Shown here piece after piece: positions 1 through 7,522 of a DNA stretch of 64,000 bases (positions are counted from its first letter, which is position 1; every line of letters begins with the position of its first letter). The stretch is from RYN-124 sp033851845. Lineage in GTDB: Bacteria > Actinomycetota > Actinomycetes > Mycobacteriales > SCTD01. Under the pieces are notes generated by a model. The model saw only the letters and a list, made by a program, of their open reading frames with translations. It did no database searches and was not told the DNA's origin. Location: the NCBI GenBank assembly GCA_033851845.1, contig JAWWOH010000119.1, positions 1 through 64,000 on the forward strand, written 5' to 3'. The position numbers and the translations under genes are program-made.

Positions 1-44
1 ACCAGGGCAGCGGCGGCGGACAGGGCGATCAGCGGACGGCGCAC
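1..44 (-). CDS. Secreted or membrane-anchored protein, N-terminus only
   Basis: The last codons of the window read on the minus strand give GTG followed by MRRPLIALSAAAALV: two Arg, then a hydrophobic Ala/Leu stretch, the n- and h-region of a signal peptide. A Shine-Dalgarno AAGGAG (52-57) lies 7 nt upstream of the GTG (42-44). The rest of the gene is off the left edge, so no function can be given. It would be the next gene downstream of the epimerase on the same strand. Confidence 0.5.
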   Translation of the reverse strand, partial: MRRPLIALSAAAAL

Positions 45-108
45 GCGGATGCTCCTTGTGAGGGGGGTCACGTTGTCTTCGCCGCCGGACCGGGGGTTCC
101 TGCCGTGC

Positions 109-537
109 CTAGTGTCCGATTCCGCCGGGGCCGGGCTCGACCAGCTCCACCAGGACACCGCCGGCGCTCTTCGGGTGCACGAAGTTGACCCGGGAGCCCG
201 CCGTGCCCTTCTTCGGCGCGTCGTACAGCAGCTTCATGCCCTGGCCACGCAGGTGCTCGCTCACCTCGTCGATGGAGTCCACCCGGTAGGCCATCTGCTG
301 GATCCCGGGGCCGTTCTTGGCGAGGAACTTCCCAATCGTCGTGTCGGGGTCGAGCGGTGAGAGCAGCTGCAGATAGGAGCCGGAGTCGCCCACGGCCATC
401 ATGGCCTCCCGGACGCCCTGCTCCTCGTTGACCTCCTGGTGGACGCAGGTCATGCCGTACGCCGAGGTGTAGTGCTCGATCGCGGCGTCCAGATCGGGTA
501 CGGCGATGCCCACGTGGTCGATGGCCGTGATGCGCAA
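109..537 (-). CDS. mce: Methylmalonyl-CoA epimerase
   Basis: A 142-residue protein of the vicinal-oxygen-chelate fold that interconverts (2R)- and (2S)-methylmalonyl-CoA, linking propionyl-CoA carboxylation with the B12 mutase. It opens with the family motif DHVGIAV (H8 metal ligand). E44 in the VREAMM segment fits the catalytic base region, Q57 (YLQLLSP) and E131 (GVLVELVEP) fit metal ligands, and Q80/Q81 stand where some family members carry His. Length is normal for the family. The start is TTG (535-537), chosen because a perfect GGAGG lies 5 nt upstream (543-547). It is divergent from the thiolase gene, 75 bp away. Metal-ligand assignments rest on motif comparison from memory. Confidence 0.93.
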   Translation of the reverse strand: MRITAIDHVGIAVPDLDAAIEHYTSAYGMTCVHQEVNEEQGVREAMMAVGDSGSYLQLLSPLDPDTTIGKFLAKNGPGIQQMAYRVDSIDEVSEHLRGQGMKLLYDAPKKGTAGSRVNFVHPKSAGGVLVELVEPGPGGIGH

Positions 538-612
538 GGGGTCCTCCGGGAGTGATCGCAGACCCGATTACTGTTGCACCGTTGGTCGAACGCCTAGTCG
601 TGGAGGCTCCCC

Positions 613-1809
613 GTGGCCCGCTCCGAGAACCCGTCCGTGATCGTCGCCGGCGCGCGTACGCCGATCGGCAAGCTCTCCGGGGCGCTCAAGGACTTCACCG
701 CGATGGACCTCGGCGGCATCGCCATCAAGGCCGCGCTCGAGCGATCGGGCGTCAGCGGGGACCAGGTCGACTACGTGATCATGGGCCACGTGCTGCAGGC
801 CGGACAGGGCCAGATCACGGCACGCCAGGCGGCCGTGAAGGCGGGCATCCCGATGACCGTGCCGGCGCTCACCATCAACAAGGTCTGTCTGTCGGGTCTC
901 GACGCGATCGCGCTGGCCGACCAGCTCATCCGGGCCGGTGAGTTCGAGGTGGTCGTCGCAGGCGGCATGGAGTCGATGACCAACGCGCCGTACCTGCTGC
1001 CGAAGGCCCGCGGCGGCTACCGCTACGGCAACGCCGAGATCCTCGACGCGACCTTCCACGACGGGCTGTTCGACGCCTTCGACAAGGTGCCGATGGGCGA
1101 GGCGACGGAGTCGGTGCAGAGCCGCTACGACATGACCCGCGAGCAGCAGGACGAGTTCGCCGCGCGCAGCCACGAGCTCGCCGCCGCCGCCATCAAGGAC
1201 GGCCGGTTCGCCGACGAGATCGTGCCGGTCGAGATCCCGCAGCGGAAGGGCGACCCGGTGGTCGTCAGCGAGGACGAAGGCGTCCGGCCCGGCACGACCG
1301 CGGAGACCCTCGCGAAGCTCAAGCCGGCGTTCGTGAAGGACGGCACGCTGACCGCGGGCAACGCGTCGCAGATCTCCGACGGCGCGGCGGCCGTCGTCGT
1401 GATGAGCAAGGCGAAGGCGGAGTCCCTCGGGCTCACGTGGCTCGCGGAGATCGGTGCGCACGGCGTCGTCGCCGGGCCGGACAACTCGCTGCAGGAGCAG
1501 CCGGCCGAGGCCGCGAAGGCGGCGCTCGCCAAGGAGGGCCTGTCGGTCTCGGACGTCGACCTGTTCGAGCTCAACGAGGCGTTCGCCGCGGTCGGCATCG
1601 CGTCGACGATCGCTCTCGGCGTCGACCCGGAGAAGGTCAACCCCAACGGTGGCGCGATCGCGCTCGGCCACCCCATCGGAGCGAGCGGCGCGCGGATCGC
1701 GCTGCACGTCGCGCATGAGCTGAAGCGGCGCGGCGGTGGGGTCGGGGTGGCCGCGCTGTGCGGCGGTGGGGGTCAGGGCGACGCGCTGGTCCTGCACGTT
1801 CCCGCGTGA
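613..1809 (+). CDS. Acetyl-CoA C-acetyltransferase (thiolase)
   Basis: A 398-residue thiolase that condenses two acetyl-CoA to acetoacetyl-CoA or cleaves the reverse way. The acylated nucleophile is C92 in INKVCLSGLDA; H353 in NGGAIALGHPIGASG and C383 in ALCGGGGQGDA complete the catalytic set, and all family motifs are intact. The GTG start at 613 has GGAGG at 602-606, 6 nt upstream. The stop TGA overlaps the GTG start of the MeaB-like gene (GTGA), so the two are translationally coupled. Next to epimerase, MeaB and an acyl-CoA mutase it probably feeds C4 acyl-CoA metabolism. Whether the biosynthetic or degradative direction dominates cannot be told from sequence. Confidence 0.95.
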   Translation: MARSENPSVIVAGARTPIGKLSGALKDFTAMDLGGIAIKAALERSGVSGDQVDYVIMGHVLQAGQGQITARQAAVKAGIPMTVPALTINKVCLSGLDAIALADQLIRAGEFEVVVAGGMESMTNAPYLLPKARGGYRYGNAEILDATFHDGLFDAFDKVPMGEATESVQSRYDMTREQQDEFAARSHELAAAAIKDGRFADEIVPVEIPQRKGDPVVVSEDEGVRPGTTAETLAKLKPAFVKDGTLTAGNASQISDGAAAVVVMSKAKAESLGLTWLAEIGAHGVVAGPDNSLQEQPAEAAKAALAKEGLSVSDVDLFELNEAFAAVGIASTIALGVDPEKVNPNGGAIALGHPIGASGARIALHVAHELKRRGGGVGVAALCGGGGQGDALVLHVPA

Positions 1810-2813
1810 CGGCTGGTTCCTCCGTCGGTATTCGAGCCCGGCGTACGGCGGACGTCCCGTCGCTCGTCGAGCAGGCAACCGAGGGGAACGCCCGGGCGGT
1901 CGGGCGGCTGATCAGCCTCGTCGAGGACGCGTCGCCGTCCTTGCGCGAAGTGATGGAGCTGCTCGCGCCGCGAGCGGGACACGCCCGCGTCATCGGGCTG
2001 ACCGGCTCGCCGGGCGTCGGCAAGTCGACCTCGACGAGCGCGCTGGTTTCGGCGTACCGCAAACGAGGGATGCGCGTCGGCGTGCTCGCGGTCGACCCGT
2101 CCTCGCCGTTCTCCGGCGGCGCGCTGCTCGGCGATCGCGTGCGGATGCAGGACCACGCAACGGACGGCGGGGTCTTCATCCGGTCGATGGCATCGCGTGG
2201 TCATCTCGGTGGGCTGTCCTGGGCGACGCCGCAGGCGCTGCGGGTGCTGTCGGCAGCCGGCTGTGACGTCGTGCTCATCGAGACGGTCGGAGTCGGGCAG
2301 GCCGAGGTCGAGATCGCGTCTCTTGCCGACACGACGATCGTGCTGCTGGCACCGGGGATGGGTGACGGCATCCAAGCGGCGAAGGCCGGCATCCTCGAGG
2401 TCGCCGACGTGTTCGTCGTCAACAAGGCCGACCGGGAGGGCGCGGACCAGGTCGTGCGCGACCTGCGCTACATGCAGTCGCTCGGCATGGAGGCGCCGTC
2501 GCAGGCCAAGGTCGACGGCAAGTGGGTCGCGCCGATCATCAAGACCATCGCCGCCAAGGGTGAGGGTGTCGACGACGTGATCGACGCCGTCGAGAAGCAC
2601 GGTGCCTGGATGGACTCGACCGGCGAGCTGGATCGTCGGCGTACCCGCCGGGCCGCGGACGAGGTCGAGGCGATCGCGCTCACCGTGCTGCGCGAGCGGA
2701 TCGGTGACCTGCGCGGAGGCGACGCGTTGACGACGCTGGCCGGCCGCGTCGTTGCCGGCGCGCTCGATCCCTATGCCGCAGCCGACGAGCTCGTCGCAGG
2801 TGTGACGGCCTGA
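1806..2813 (+). CDS. meaB: MeaB/ArgK-type G-protein chaperone of B12 acyl-CoA mutases
   Basis: A 335-residue P-loop GTPase of the MeaB/ArgK (G3E) family, which loads and protects adenosylcobalamin in acyl-CoA mutases. Walker A is GSPGVGKST (residues about 68-75), followed by AVDPSSPFSGGALLGDR, ETVGVGQAE and the guanine motif NKAD. The C-terminus has the family's dimerisation helices. I place the start at GTG 1806, which overlaps the thiolase stop; an in-frame upstream start at 1758 would add 16 Arg-rich residues inside the thiolase and is unlikely. The old name ArgK (arginine kinase) is a misnomer. Its natural client may be the isobutyryl-CoA-type mutase encoded 1.3 kb downstream or a methylmalonyl-CoA mutase elsewhere. 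Confidence 0.93.
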   Translation: MTAGSSVGIRARRTADVPSLVEQATEGNARAVGRLISLVEDASPSLREVMELLAPRAGHARVIGLTGSPGVGKSTSTSALVSAYRKRGMRVGVLAVDPSSPFSGGALLGDRVRMQDHATDGGVFIRSMASRGHLGGLSWATPQALRVLSAAGCDVVLIETVGVGQAEVEIASLADTTIVLLAPGMGDGIQAAKAGILEVADVFVVNKADREGADQVVRDLRYMQSLGMEAPSQAKVDGKWVAPIIKTIAAKGEGVDDVIDAVEKHGAWMDSTGELDRRRTRRAADEVEAIALTVLRERIGDLRGGDALTTLAGRVVAGALDPYAAADELVAGVTA

Positions 2814-2823
2814 GCGAGCCTGC

Positions 2824-3354
2824 CTAACCTGCGCGGCGGGTCTGGACGGCGGTGATGGCCCACCACACACCTGCAGCACAGACCACCGCAGCGATGGCCA
2901 TGCCGATGGATCCGAGGGCGACGACGAGTCCCCACTTCCAGCCGGTCAGTGGCGTGGTCGTGCTCGTGAGTTCACCGAGTTGGCCGGCGGAGACGTAGAA
3001 AAGCGCTGAGAACCAGAGCAGGAACGCCCCGATGGCGCCGAGCACTCCTCGGCGAGACGCAGCCAACACGAGCAATGCCCACACGACGCTGATGAACAGG
3101 GGTGGACTGAGCGCCGTGCCATTACCCAGGACGGCCTGATGCGCGATGTGGGCTGTGCTGCACACCTCGCCATTGCAGGGCGGCAGGTCGGCGAGGACAC
3201 CCACGCCCATACCGAAGAAGTTGTACGCGGCGAAGGTCCAGCCCGCGCCGAGAAACACCGTCCGCGCTGTGCGATGCACGACTGACTCCCAACGCGTGAC
3301 TCGCAGCGCCGTGAGGATACGCGTCACAAGGTGGCCCTGGCCATGCGCCATCAC
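2824..3354 (-). CDS. Hypothetical four-helix membrane protein
   Basis: A 176-residue protein with four predicted transmembrane helices (about residues 33-56, 83-100, 104-124 and 140-169). A loop with PPCNGEVCSTAH holds two Cys that could form an extracytoplasmic disulfide. I recognise no family. It starts at GTG 3352-3354 or the adjacent ATG 3349-3351, and its start overlaps the stop of the DUF2127-like gene upstream, so the two are co-translated. The 3' end is convergent with meaB, 10 bp away. A joint role in the membrane with the upstream protein is inference only. Confidence 0.75.
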   Translation of the reverse strand: MMAHGQGHLVTRILTALRVTRWESVVHRTARTVFLGAGWTFAAYNFFGMGVGVLADLPPCNGEVCSTAHIAHQAVLGNGTALSPPLFISVVWALLVLAASRRGVLGAIGAFLLWFSALFYVSAGQLGELTSTTTPLTGWKWGLVVALGSIGMAIAAVVCAAGVWWAITAVQTRRAG

Positions 3355-4124
3355 TCCTCGTGGAGCGGCTTTCCTTGACTCGCGGCGGCTTCGACCTCGA
3401 GGAGGGACTCGGAGTGGCGCTCTGCCTCGAAGGCGGCATGTCCGCCGCGCACGCCGAACAACCGCTTGGTCCAGACGAGGTAGGCGACGGCGGCGACGTT
3501 GATGATGAGCGCGCCGACCCGGAGAACTGTCACCCGCTCCACCAGCTCGTAGACCTCCAGCGGGATGAAGGCAGAGGTGCCGACAACCGCGACGTACTCA
3601 CCCCAGCGCTTGAGCATCCAGAGGCCGACGCCCTCGACAAGCTGCAGTCCGGCGTACGCGAACAGACCCACGGCGATCAGCGCAAGCGTGTGCGGCCGAG
3701 ACTCCAGCACGTGCTGGAGCCGGTGCACGAACGCGCTGTCGGTGAGGTTGACGTGTAGGGCATCCTGCAGCGGCTTGGCCGCGGGGAGCGCGCGCTCGAA
3801 GGCCGCCCGCAGGTCGTGCTGCGCGGAGCGGAACCGCACGACGCCGTAGGCGATTGCGAGGATGATCACGCCGCGGATCAAGCGCTCGGCGGCGAGCAGC
3901 CGCAGGATGGTGGCATCGCGCAGCGCCCGGTCCCGCAGCACGATCGGTGCCTCGTCAGCGGGACCGCCGCCCTTGGCCGGCCCCACCACGAAGTCCGTGC
4001 AGCGCAGGCAGCGCCAGGCCTCGCCGGCCGGGGTCGTCGCGTGAAGGCGTTCGCGCAGCTCGGGCTCGTCCGGCGCGTAGGTCTCGTGGCCGCGGCGGCC
4101 GCACGCCCGCAGGCTCCAGTCCAT
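3351..4124 (-). CDS. DUF2127-like membrane protein with N-terminal Cys/His cluster
   Basis: A 257-residue protein. The first 45 residues hold RACGRRGH and WRCLRC, a possible small zinc ribbon. Residues about 75-225 resemble DUF2127 membrane proteins, with helices around RLIRGVIILAIAYGVV, LALIAVGLFAYAGLQLVEGVGLWML and a last one near ALIINVAAVAYLVW. Function is unknown for this family. The ATG start at 4122-4124 fits a leaderless mRNA: the minus-strand -10-like CAGGCT (4131-4136) ends six bases before it. It is divergent from the mutase gene with 33 bp between start codons and coupled to the four-helix protein downstream. Confidence 0.75.
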   Translation of the reverse strand: MDWSLRACGRRGHETYAPDEPELRERLHATTPAGEAWRCLRCTDFVVGPAKGGGPADEAPIVLRDRALRDATILRLLAAERLIRGVIILAIAYGVVRFRSAQHDLRAAFERALPAAKPLQDALHVNLTDSAFVHRLQHVLESRPHTLALIAVGLFAYAGLQLVEGVGLWMLKRWGEYVAVVGTSAFIPLEVYELVERVTVLRVGALIINVAAVAYLVWTKRLFGVRGGHAAFEAERHSESLLEVEAAASQGKPLHEE

Positions 4125-4130
4125 GTCGCG

Positions 4131-4150
4131 AGCCTGTCACGCCGTACCCT
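4131..4150. promoter_or_regulatory. Divergent promoter pair for the DUF2127-like gene and icmA
   Basis: On the minus strand CAGGCT (4131-4136) places the expected +1 exactly at the ATG 4124. On the plus strand TACCCT (4145-4150) places +1 at 4157, one base before the icmA ATG. Both transcripts would be leaderless. No convincing -35 boxes are visible, as is common in actinobacteria. Confidence 0.45.
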
Positions 4151-4157
4151 GAGCGTC

Positions 4158-5831
4158 ATGACGCCAGAGGAGATCGCCGCCGGTCGCGCGCGCTGGGAGG
4201 CGCGGTACGCCGCTGCCAGCAAACGGGACGCCGACTTCACGACGCTCTCCGGCGACGAGGTCGCGCCGGTCTACGGCCCGCGACCCGGCGACACGTACGA
4301 AGGCTTCGAGCGGATCGGCTGGCCCGGCGAGTTCCCGTTCACCCGCGGCTTGCACGCGACGGGCAACCGAGGGCGGCTCTGGACGATCCGGCAGTTCGCC
4401 GGCTTCGGCAACGCCAAGCAAACGAACGAGCGCTACAAGATGATCCTGGCCGAGGGCGGCGGCGGCCTCTCGGTCGCGTTCGACATGCCGACGCTGATGG
4501 GTCGCGACTCCGACGACCCGCGCTCGCTCGGCGAGGTCGGGCACTGCGGCGTCGCGATCGACTCGGCCGCCGACATGGAGGTGCTGTTCGCCGACATCAA
4601 GCTCGACTCGGTCACGACGTCGATGACCATCAGCGGCCCGGCCGTTCCGGTGTTCTGCATGTACCTCGTCGCCGCGGAGCGCCAGGGCGTCGACCCGGGC
4701 GTCCTCAACGGCACCCTGCAGACCGACATCTTCAAGGAGTACATCGCGCAGAAGGAGTGGCTCTTCCCGCCCGAGCCGCACCTGAAGCTCATCGGTGACC
4801 TGATGGAGCACTGCGCCGAGAAGATCCCGGCGTACAAGCCGATCTCGGTGTCCGGCTACCACATCCGCGAGGCCGGGTCGACCGCTGCGCAGGAACTCGC
4901 ATTCACGCTTGCGGACGGCTTCGCGTACGTCGAGCTCGGCCTGTCGCGCGGCATGGACGTCGACTCCTTCGCGCCGGGGCTGTCCTTCTTCTTCGATGCG
5001 CACATCGACTTCTTCGAGGAGATCGCGAAGTTCCGCGCGGCCCGGCGCATCTGGGCGCGCTGGCTCCGCGACGTCTACGGCGCCAAGACGGACAAGGCGC
5101 AGTGGCTGCGCTTCCACACGCAGACCGCGGGTGTCTCGCTGACCGCGCAGCAGCCGGACAACAACATCGTGCGTACGGCGATCGAGGCGCTCGCAGCTGT
5201 CCTCGGCGGCACCAACTCGCTGCATACCAACGCGCTCGACGAGGTGCTCGCGCTGCCGTCGGAGAAGGCCGCGCAGATCGCCATCCGCACCCAGCAGGTC
5301 ATCGCCGAGGAGACCGGGGTCGCAAACGTCGCCGACCCGCTCGGCGGCAGCTGGTACGTCGAGCAGCTCACCGACGAGATGGAGCGGCAGGCCGAGGAGA
5401 TCTTCGCCAGGATCAAGGACATGGGGACGGATGGCTCGATCACGTCCGGGATCCTGCGCGGCATCGAGGACGGCTGGTTCATGGGCGAGATCGCCGAGGC
5501 CGCGTTCCAGTACCAGACGGCGATGGAGAAGGGCGACAAGAAGGTCGTCGGCGTCAACGTCTACGACGGTGGGGTCGACGACCCGCTGGAGATCCTGCGC
5601 GTCTCGCATGAGGTCGAGAAGGAGCAGGTGCGCGAGCTCGTCAGCCGCAAGTCCGGCCGCGACGACGAGCTGGTCAAGGCCCGGCTCGCGGACCTGGTCG
5701 AGGTCGCGAAGAGCGAGGGCAACACCATCCCGCCGATGCTCGACGCCATCCGCGCCGAGGCGACGCTCGGCGAGGTGTGCGGCGCGCTACGCGACCTGTG
5801 GGGCAGCTACACCGAGCCGCCGAGGTTCTGA
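4158..5831 (+). CDS. icmA: Isobutyryl-CoA mutase-type large subunit (B12-dependent)
   Basis: A 557-residue TIM-barrel subunit of the adenosylcobalamin acyl-CoA mutases, without the cobalamin-binding domain, so it needs a small partner subunit, which is not in this window. Automatic pipelines would call it methylmalonyl-CoA mutase. The substrate-reading residues argue otherwise: the position that is Tyr in methylmalonyl-CoA mutase is F80 (IRQFAGFGNA) and the carboxylate-binding Arg is Q198 (EYIAQKEW). Both match IcmA in identity and in numbering. The expected reaction is isobutyryl-CoA to n-butyryl-CoA, linking valine catabolism with butyrate metabolism. The ATG at 4158 is chosen because it starts the family homology and has a -10 box giving a leaderless mRNA. 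It converges with the next gene, with one base between stop codons. Confidence 0.88.
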   Translation: MTPEEIAAGRARWEARYAAASKRDADFTTLSGDEVAPVYGPRPGDTYEGFERIGWPGEFPFTRGLHATGNRGRLWTIRQFAGFGNAKQTNERYKMILAEGGGGLSVAFDMPTLMGRDSDDPRSLGEVGHCGVAIDSAADMEVLFADIKLDSVTTSMTISGPAVPVFCMYLVAAERQGVDPGVLNGTLQTDIFKEYIAQKEWLFPPEPHLKLIGDLMEHCAEKIPAYKPISVSGYHIREAGSTAAQELAFTLADGFAYVELGLSRGMDVDSFAPGLSFFFDAHIDFFEEIAKFRAARRIWARWLRDVYGAKTDKAQWLRFHTQTAGVSLTAQQPDNNIVRTAIEALAAVLGGTNSLHTNALDEVLALPSEKAAQIAIRTQQVIAEETGVANVADPLGGSWYVEQLTDEMERQAEEIFARIKDMGTDGSITSGILRGIEDGWFMGEIAEAAFQYQTAMEKGDKKVVGVNVYDGGVDDPLEILRVSHEVEKEQVRELVSRKSGRDDELVKARLADLVEVAKSEGNTIPPMLDAIRAEATLGEVCGALRDLWGSYTEPPRF

Positions 5832-5832
5832 C

Positions 5833-7380
5833 CTACGGCACCGCCGGCTGGACCTTCGGGCAGCCCGCGAGCAGGTCCGTGCAGGTCTGCGGCTTGCCGG
5901 TGCGCGGGTCGGTCAGCCGGTACTGCGAGTAGTAGTAGAACGACAGCGATCCCGGGATCGACACGCCCTTCACGAGGTAGGGCACGTTGCCGGCCCTCCC
6001 GTTGGTCGGGTCGGCCGCCGCTGCCGTCGGGTCGTAGCTGCCGGTGCCGATGGAGACGACGCTCTTGCTGTTGCGGTCCGGGCTCTCGTCGTACTTCCCA
6101 AGGCTCGTCAGCCGGCTGAACGCGGACTGTGACGTGTAGGGGTCGCTCCCGCCGCGGAGGTACTGGTCGAACCAGGCGAGCGTGTAGTAGAAGGCGAACC
6201 GCTCGCTGAGCTGGTTGGACGGGAGCACCAGCGGGATGTAGGTGTACGTCAGGTGCGTGCCGTTGCGGAACGACACGCGCTGCGCGTCGACGCCGGCCTT
6301 GGCGAGCTGCAGGTAGCCGGCGTCACCGGCGATGCCGCCGCCGTTCGCATCGCCGTGCGGGTTCGGGACCTGCGTGGCCGGCTGCACGTTGAACTCGTAG
6401 TCGTTGGCGGTCGCGAGGGCCGGCGTGTGAAGGGTCGTGGCCCGGTAGCGCGCCGGGATCTTGACGTTGGCTGCGCACTGCTTCGGGTCGACGGTCACCA
6501 GGTCGTCCCATGCGACGAGCGTCTTCACCCGGCTGTCGCACTGACCGACCCAGCTCACCGCTGCCGCGCCGAGCGAGTGCCCCGCGATGCCGAGCCGGCT
6601 GCGATCGAGGGACCGGAAGCCCGGGTTCGCGGGCGAGTCGAACCAGCTCAGCGAGTCCTCGGCGCCCTGGTAGAAGTTGTAGTTCTGCTGGTAGGGCACG
6701 CCGGGGCAGTCACTCGGTGTGCAGCTCGCCGGCAGCAGGTCCGAGTCGCCTTGTCCTTGTACGTCGTACGTCAGGACCTGGTAGCCGTACTGCGCGAGAC
6801 CCTGCGCGGCCCAGTAGTAGAGCTGCTCGAAGGCCTGCACGGAGCCGTCGGTGATGACGACGCCGGGGTAGCCGCCCGCCGGCATCGGCACGTTCTTCGG
6901 CGGCATCCAGAGGTGGCCGTACAGCTTGGCGCCGTCGGTCGCGGTGAAGCTGACTCGGGTCGCCTTCCCACCGGTCAGTCGCTCCCAGTCCTCGATCGAG
7001 CGGAAGGCGTCGGCGGCCTGGCTGCCCGGGACGAGGACGGTGAAGCCGCCCTTGACGTGGCCGGGTCCGTCGGCGGCCTGCTCCTGCGCCCGGTTCGCGA
7101 GCAGCTCGGCGCCGAGCGTCACGTTGGCCTTCCCGTACGCCGGGCTCGCCGCCTGGTCGCGCAGTCGCAGCGTCGCGCAGTACTGGTTGATCTCGTCGCG
7201 CTCGATCCAGGCGGGGTTCGTGGGCTGGCCGGTCGGACCGACCATCGGGTCGATGCGCGTCGTCGGCGCGAAGCACTGCGGATCGACGCCGAGACCGGGC
7301 AAGGGGTCCGCGGTGGCGGCGCCGGCCGTGACGAGGGCCGCGAGCAGCGACAGGGCGAGGGCGGGTCTGGCGAGACGCAT
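5833..7380 (-). CDS. Secreted alpha/beta hydrolase (dienelactone-hydrolase-like)
   Basis: A 515-residue secreted protein. The start chosen (ATG 7378-7380) begins a clean signal peptide (RLARPALAL... AGAATA, cleavage near residue 24); a longer frame to 7464 would bury it. The hydrolase fold spans about residues 140-470: a beta strand before PGVVITDG, then the nucleophile elbow GIAGHSLGAA with S269. His and Asp partners are probably in the C-terminal third (GTHLTYTYIP is a candidate His). Cys pairs at about 36/68 and 220/225 may form disulfides. Substrate unknown; esterase or lipase-like activity is the usual guess. Confidence 0.8.
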   Translation of the reverse strand: MRLARPALALSLLAALVTAGAATADPLPGLGVDPQCFAPTTRIDPMVGPTGQPTNPAWIERDEINQYCATLRLRDQAASPAYGKANVTLGAELLANRAQEQAADGPGHVKGGFTVLVPGSQAADAFRSIEDWERLTGGKATRVSFTATDGAKLYGHLWMPPKNVPMPAGGYPGVVITDGSVQAFEQLYYWAAQGLAQYGYQVLTYDVQGQGDSDLLPASCTPSDCPGVPYQQNYNFYQGAEDSLSWFDSPANPGFRSLDRSRLGIAGHSLGAAAVSWVGQCDSRVKTLVAWDDLVTVDPKQCAANVKIPARYRATTLHTPALATANDYEFNVQPATQVPNPHGDANGGGIAGDAGYLQLAKAGVDAQRVSFRNGTHLTYTYIPLVLPSNQLSERFAFYYTLAWFDQYLRGGSDPYTSQSAFSRLTSLGKYDESPDRNSKSVVSIGTGSYDPTAAAADPTNGRAGNVPYLVKGVSIPGSLSFYYYSQYRLTDPRTGKPQTCTDLLAGCPKVQPAVP

Positions 7381-7510
7381 GCCGACCACTTCGACGGACC
7401 GTGCACCACTCCTCCTGACCTCGCCGCCAGGCTGTGCAGACCGAGGCGCCGCCGACGGGCTCACCCGAAAATGGTCATTTCGGGCGGTGTTGCAGCGAAG
7501 CGGACTTTTC

Positions 7511-7516
7511 TATCTT
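7511..7516 (+). promoter_or_regulatory. -10 box of the sedolisin gene
   Basis: TATCTT ends six bases before the ATG at 7523, predicting that transcription starts on the A of the start codon (leaderless). A TTGCAG at 7490-7495 could serve as -35 with a short 15-bp spacer. Confidence 0.5.
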
Positions 7517-7522
7517 TCCGGC

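Noticed and set aside
1758..1805. Longer N-terminus of the MeaB-like protein
   Set aside because: The extra 16 residues are Arg/Gly-rich, lie inside the thiolase gene and lack family homology; the GTG overlapping the thiolase stop fits coupling better.
3750..4160. Search for a cobalamin riboswitch before icmA
   Set aside because: Start codons of the divergent genes are only 33 bp apart and the mRNA seems leaderless, so there is no room for a riboswitch.
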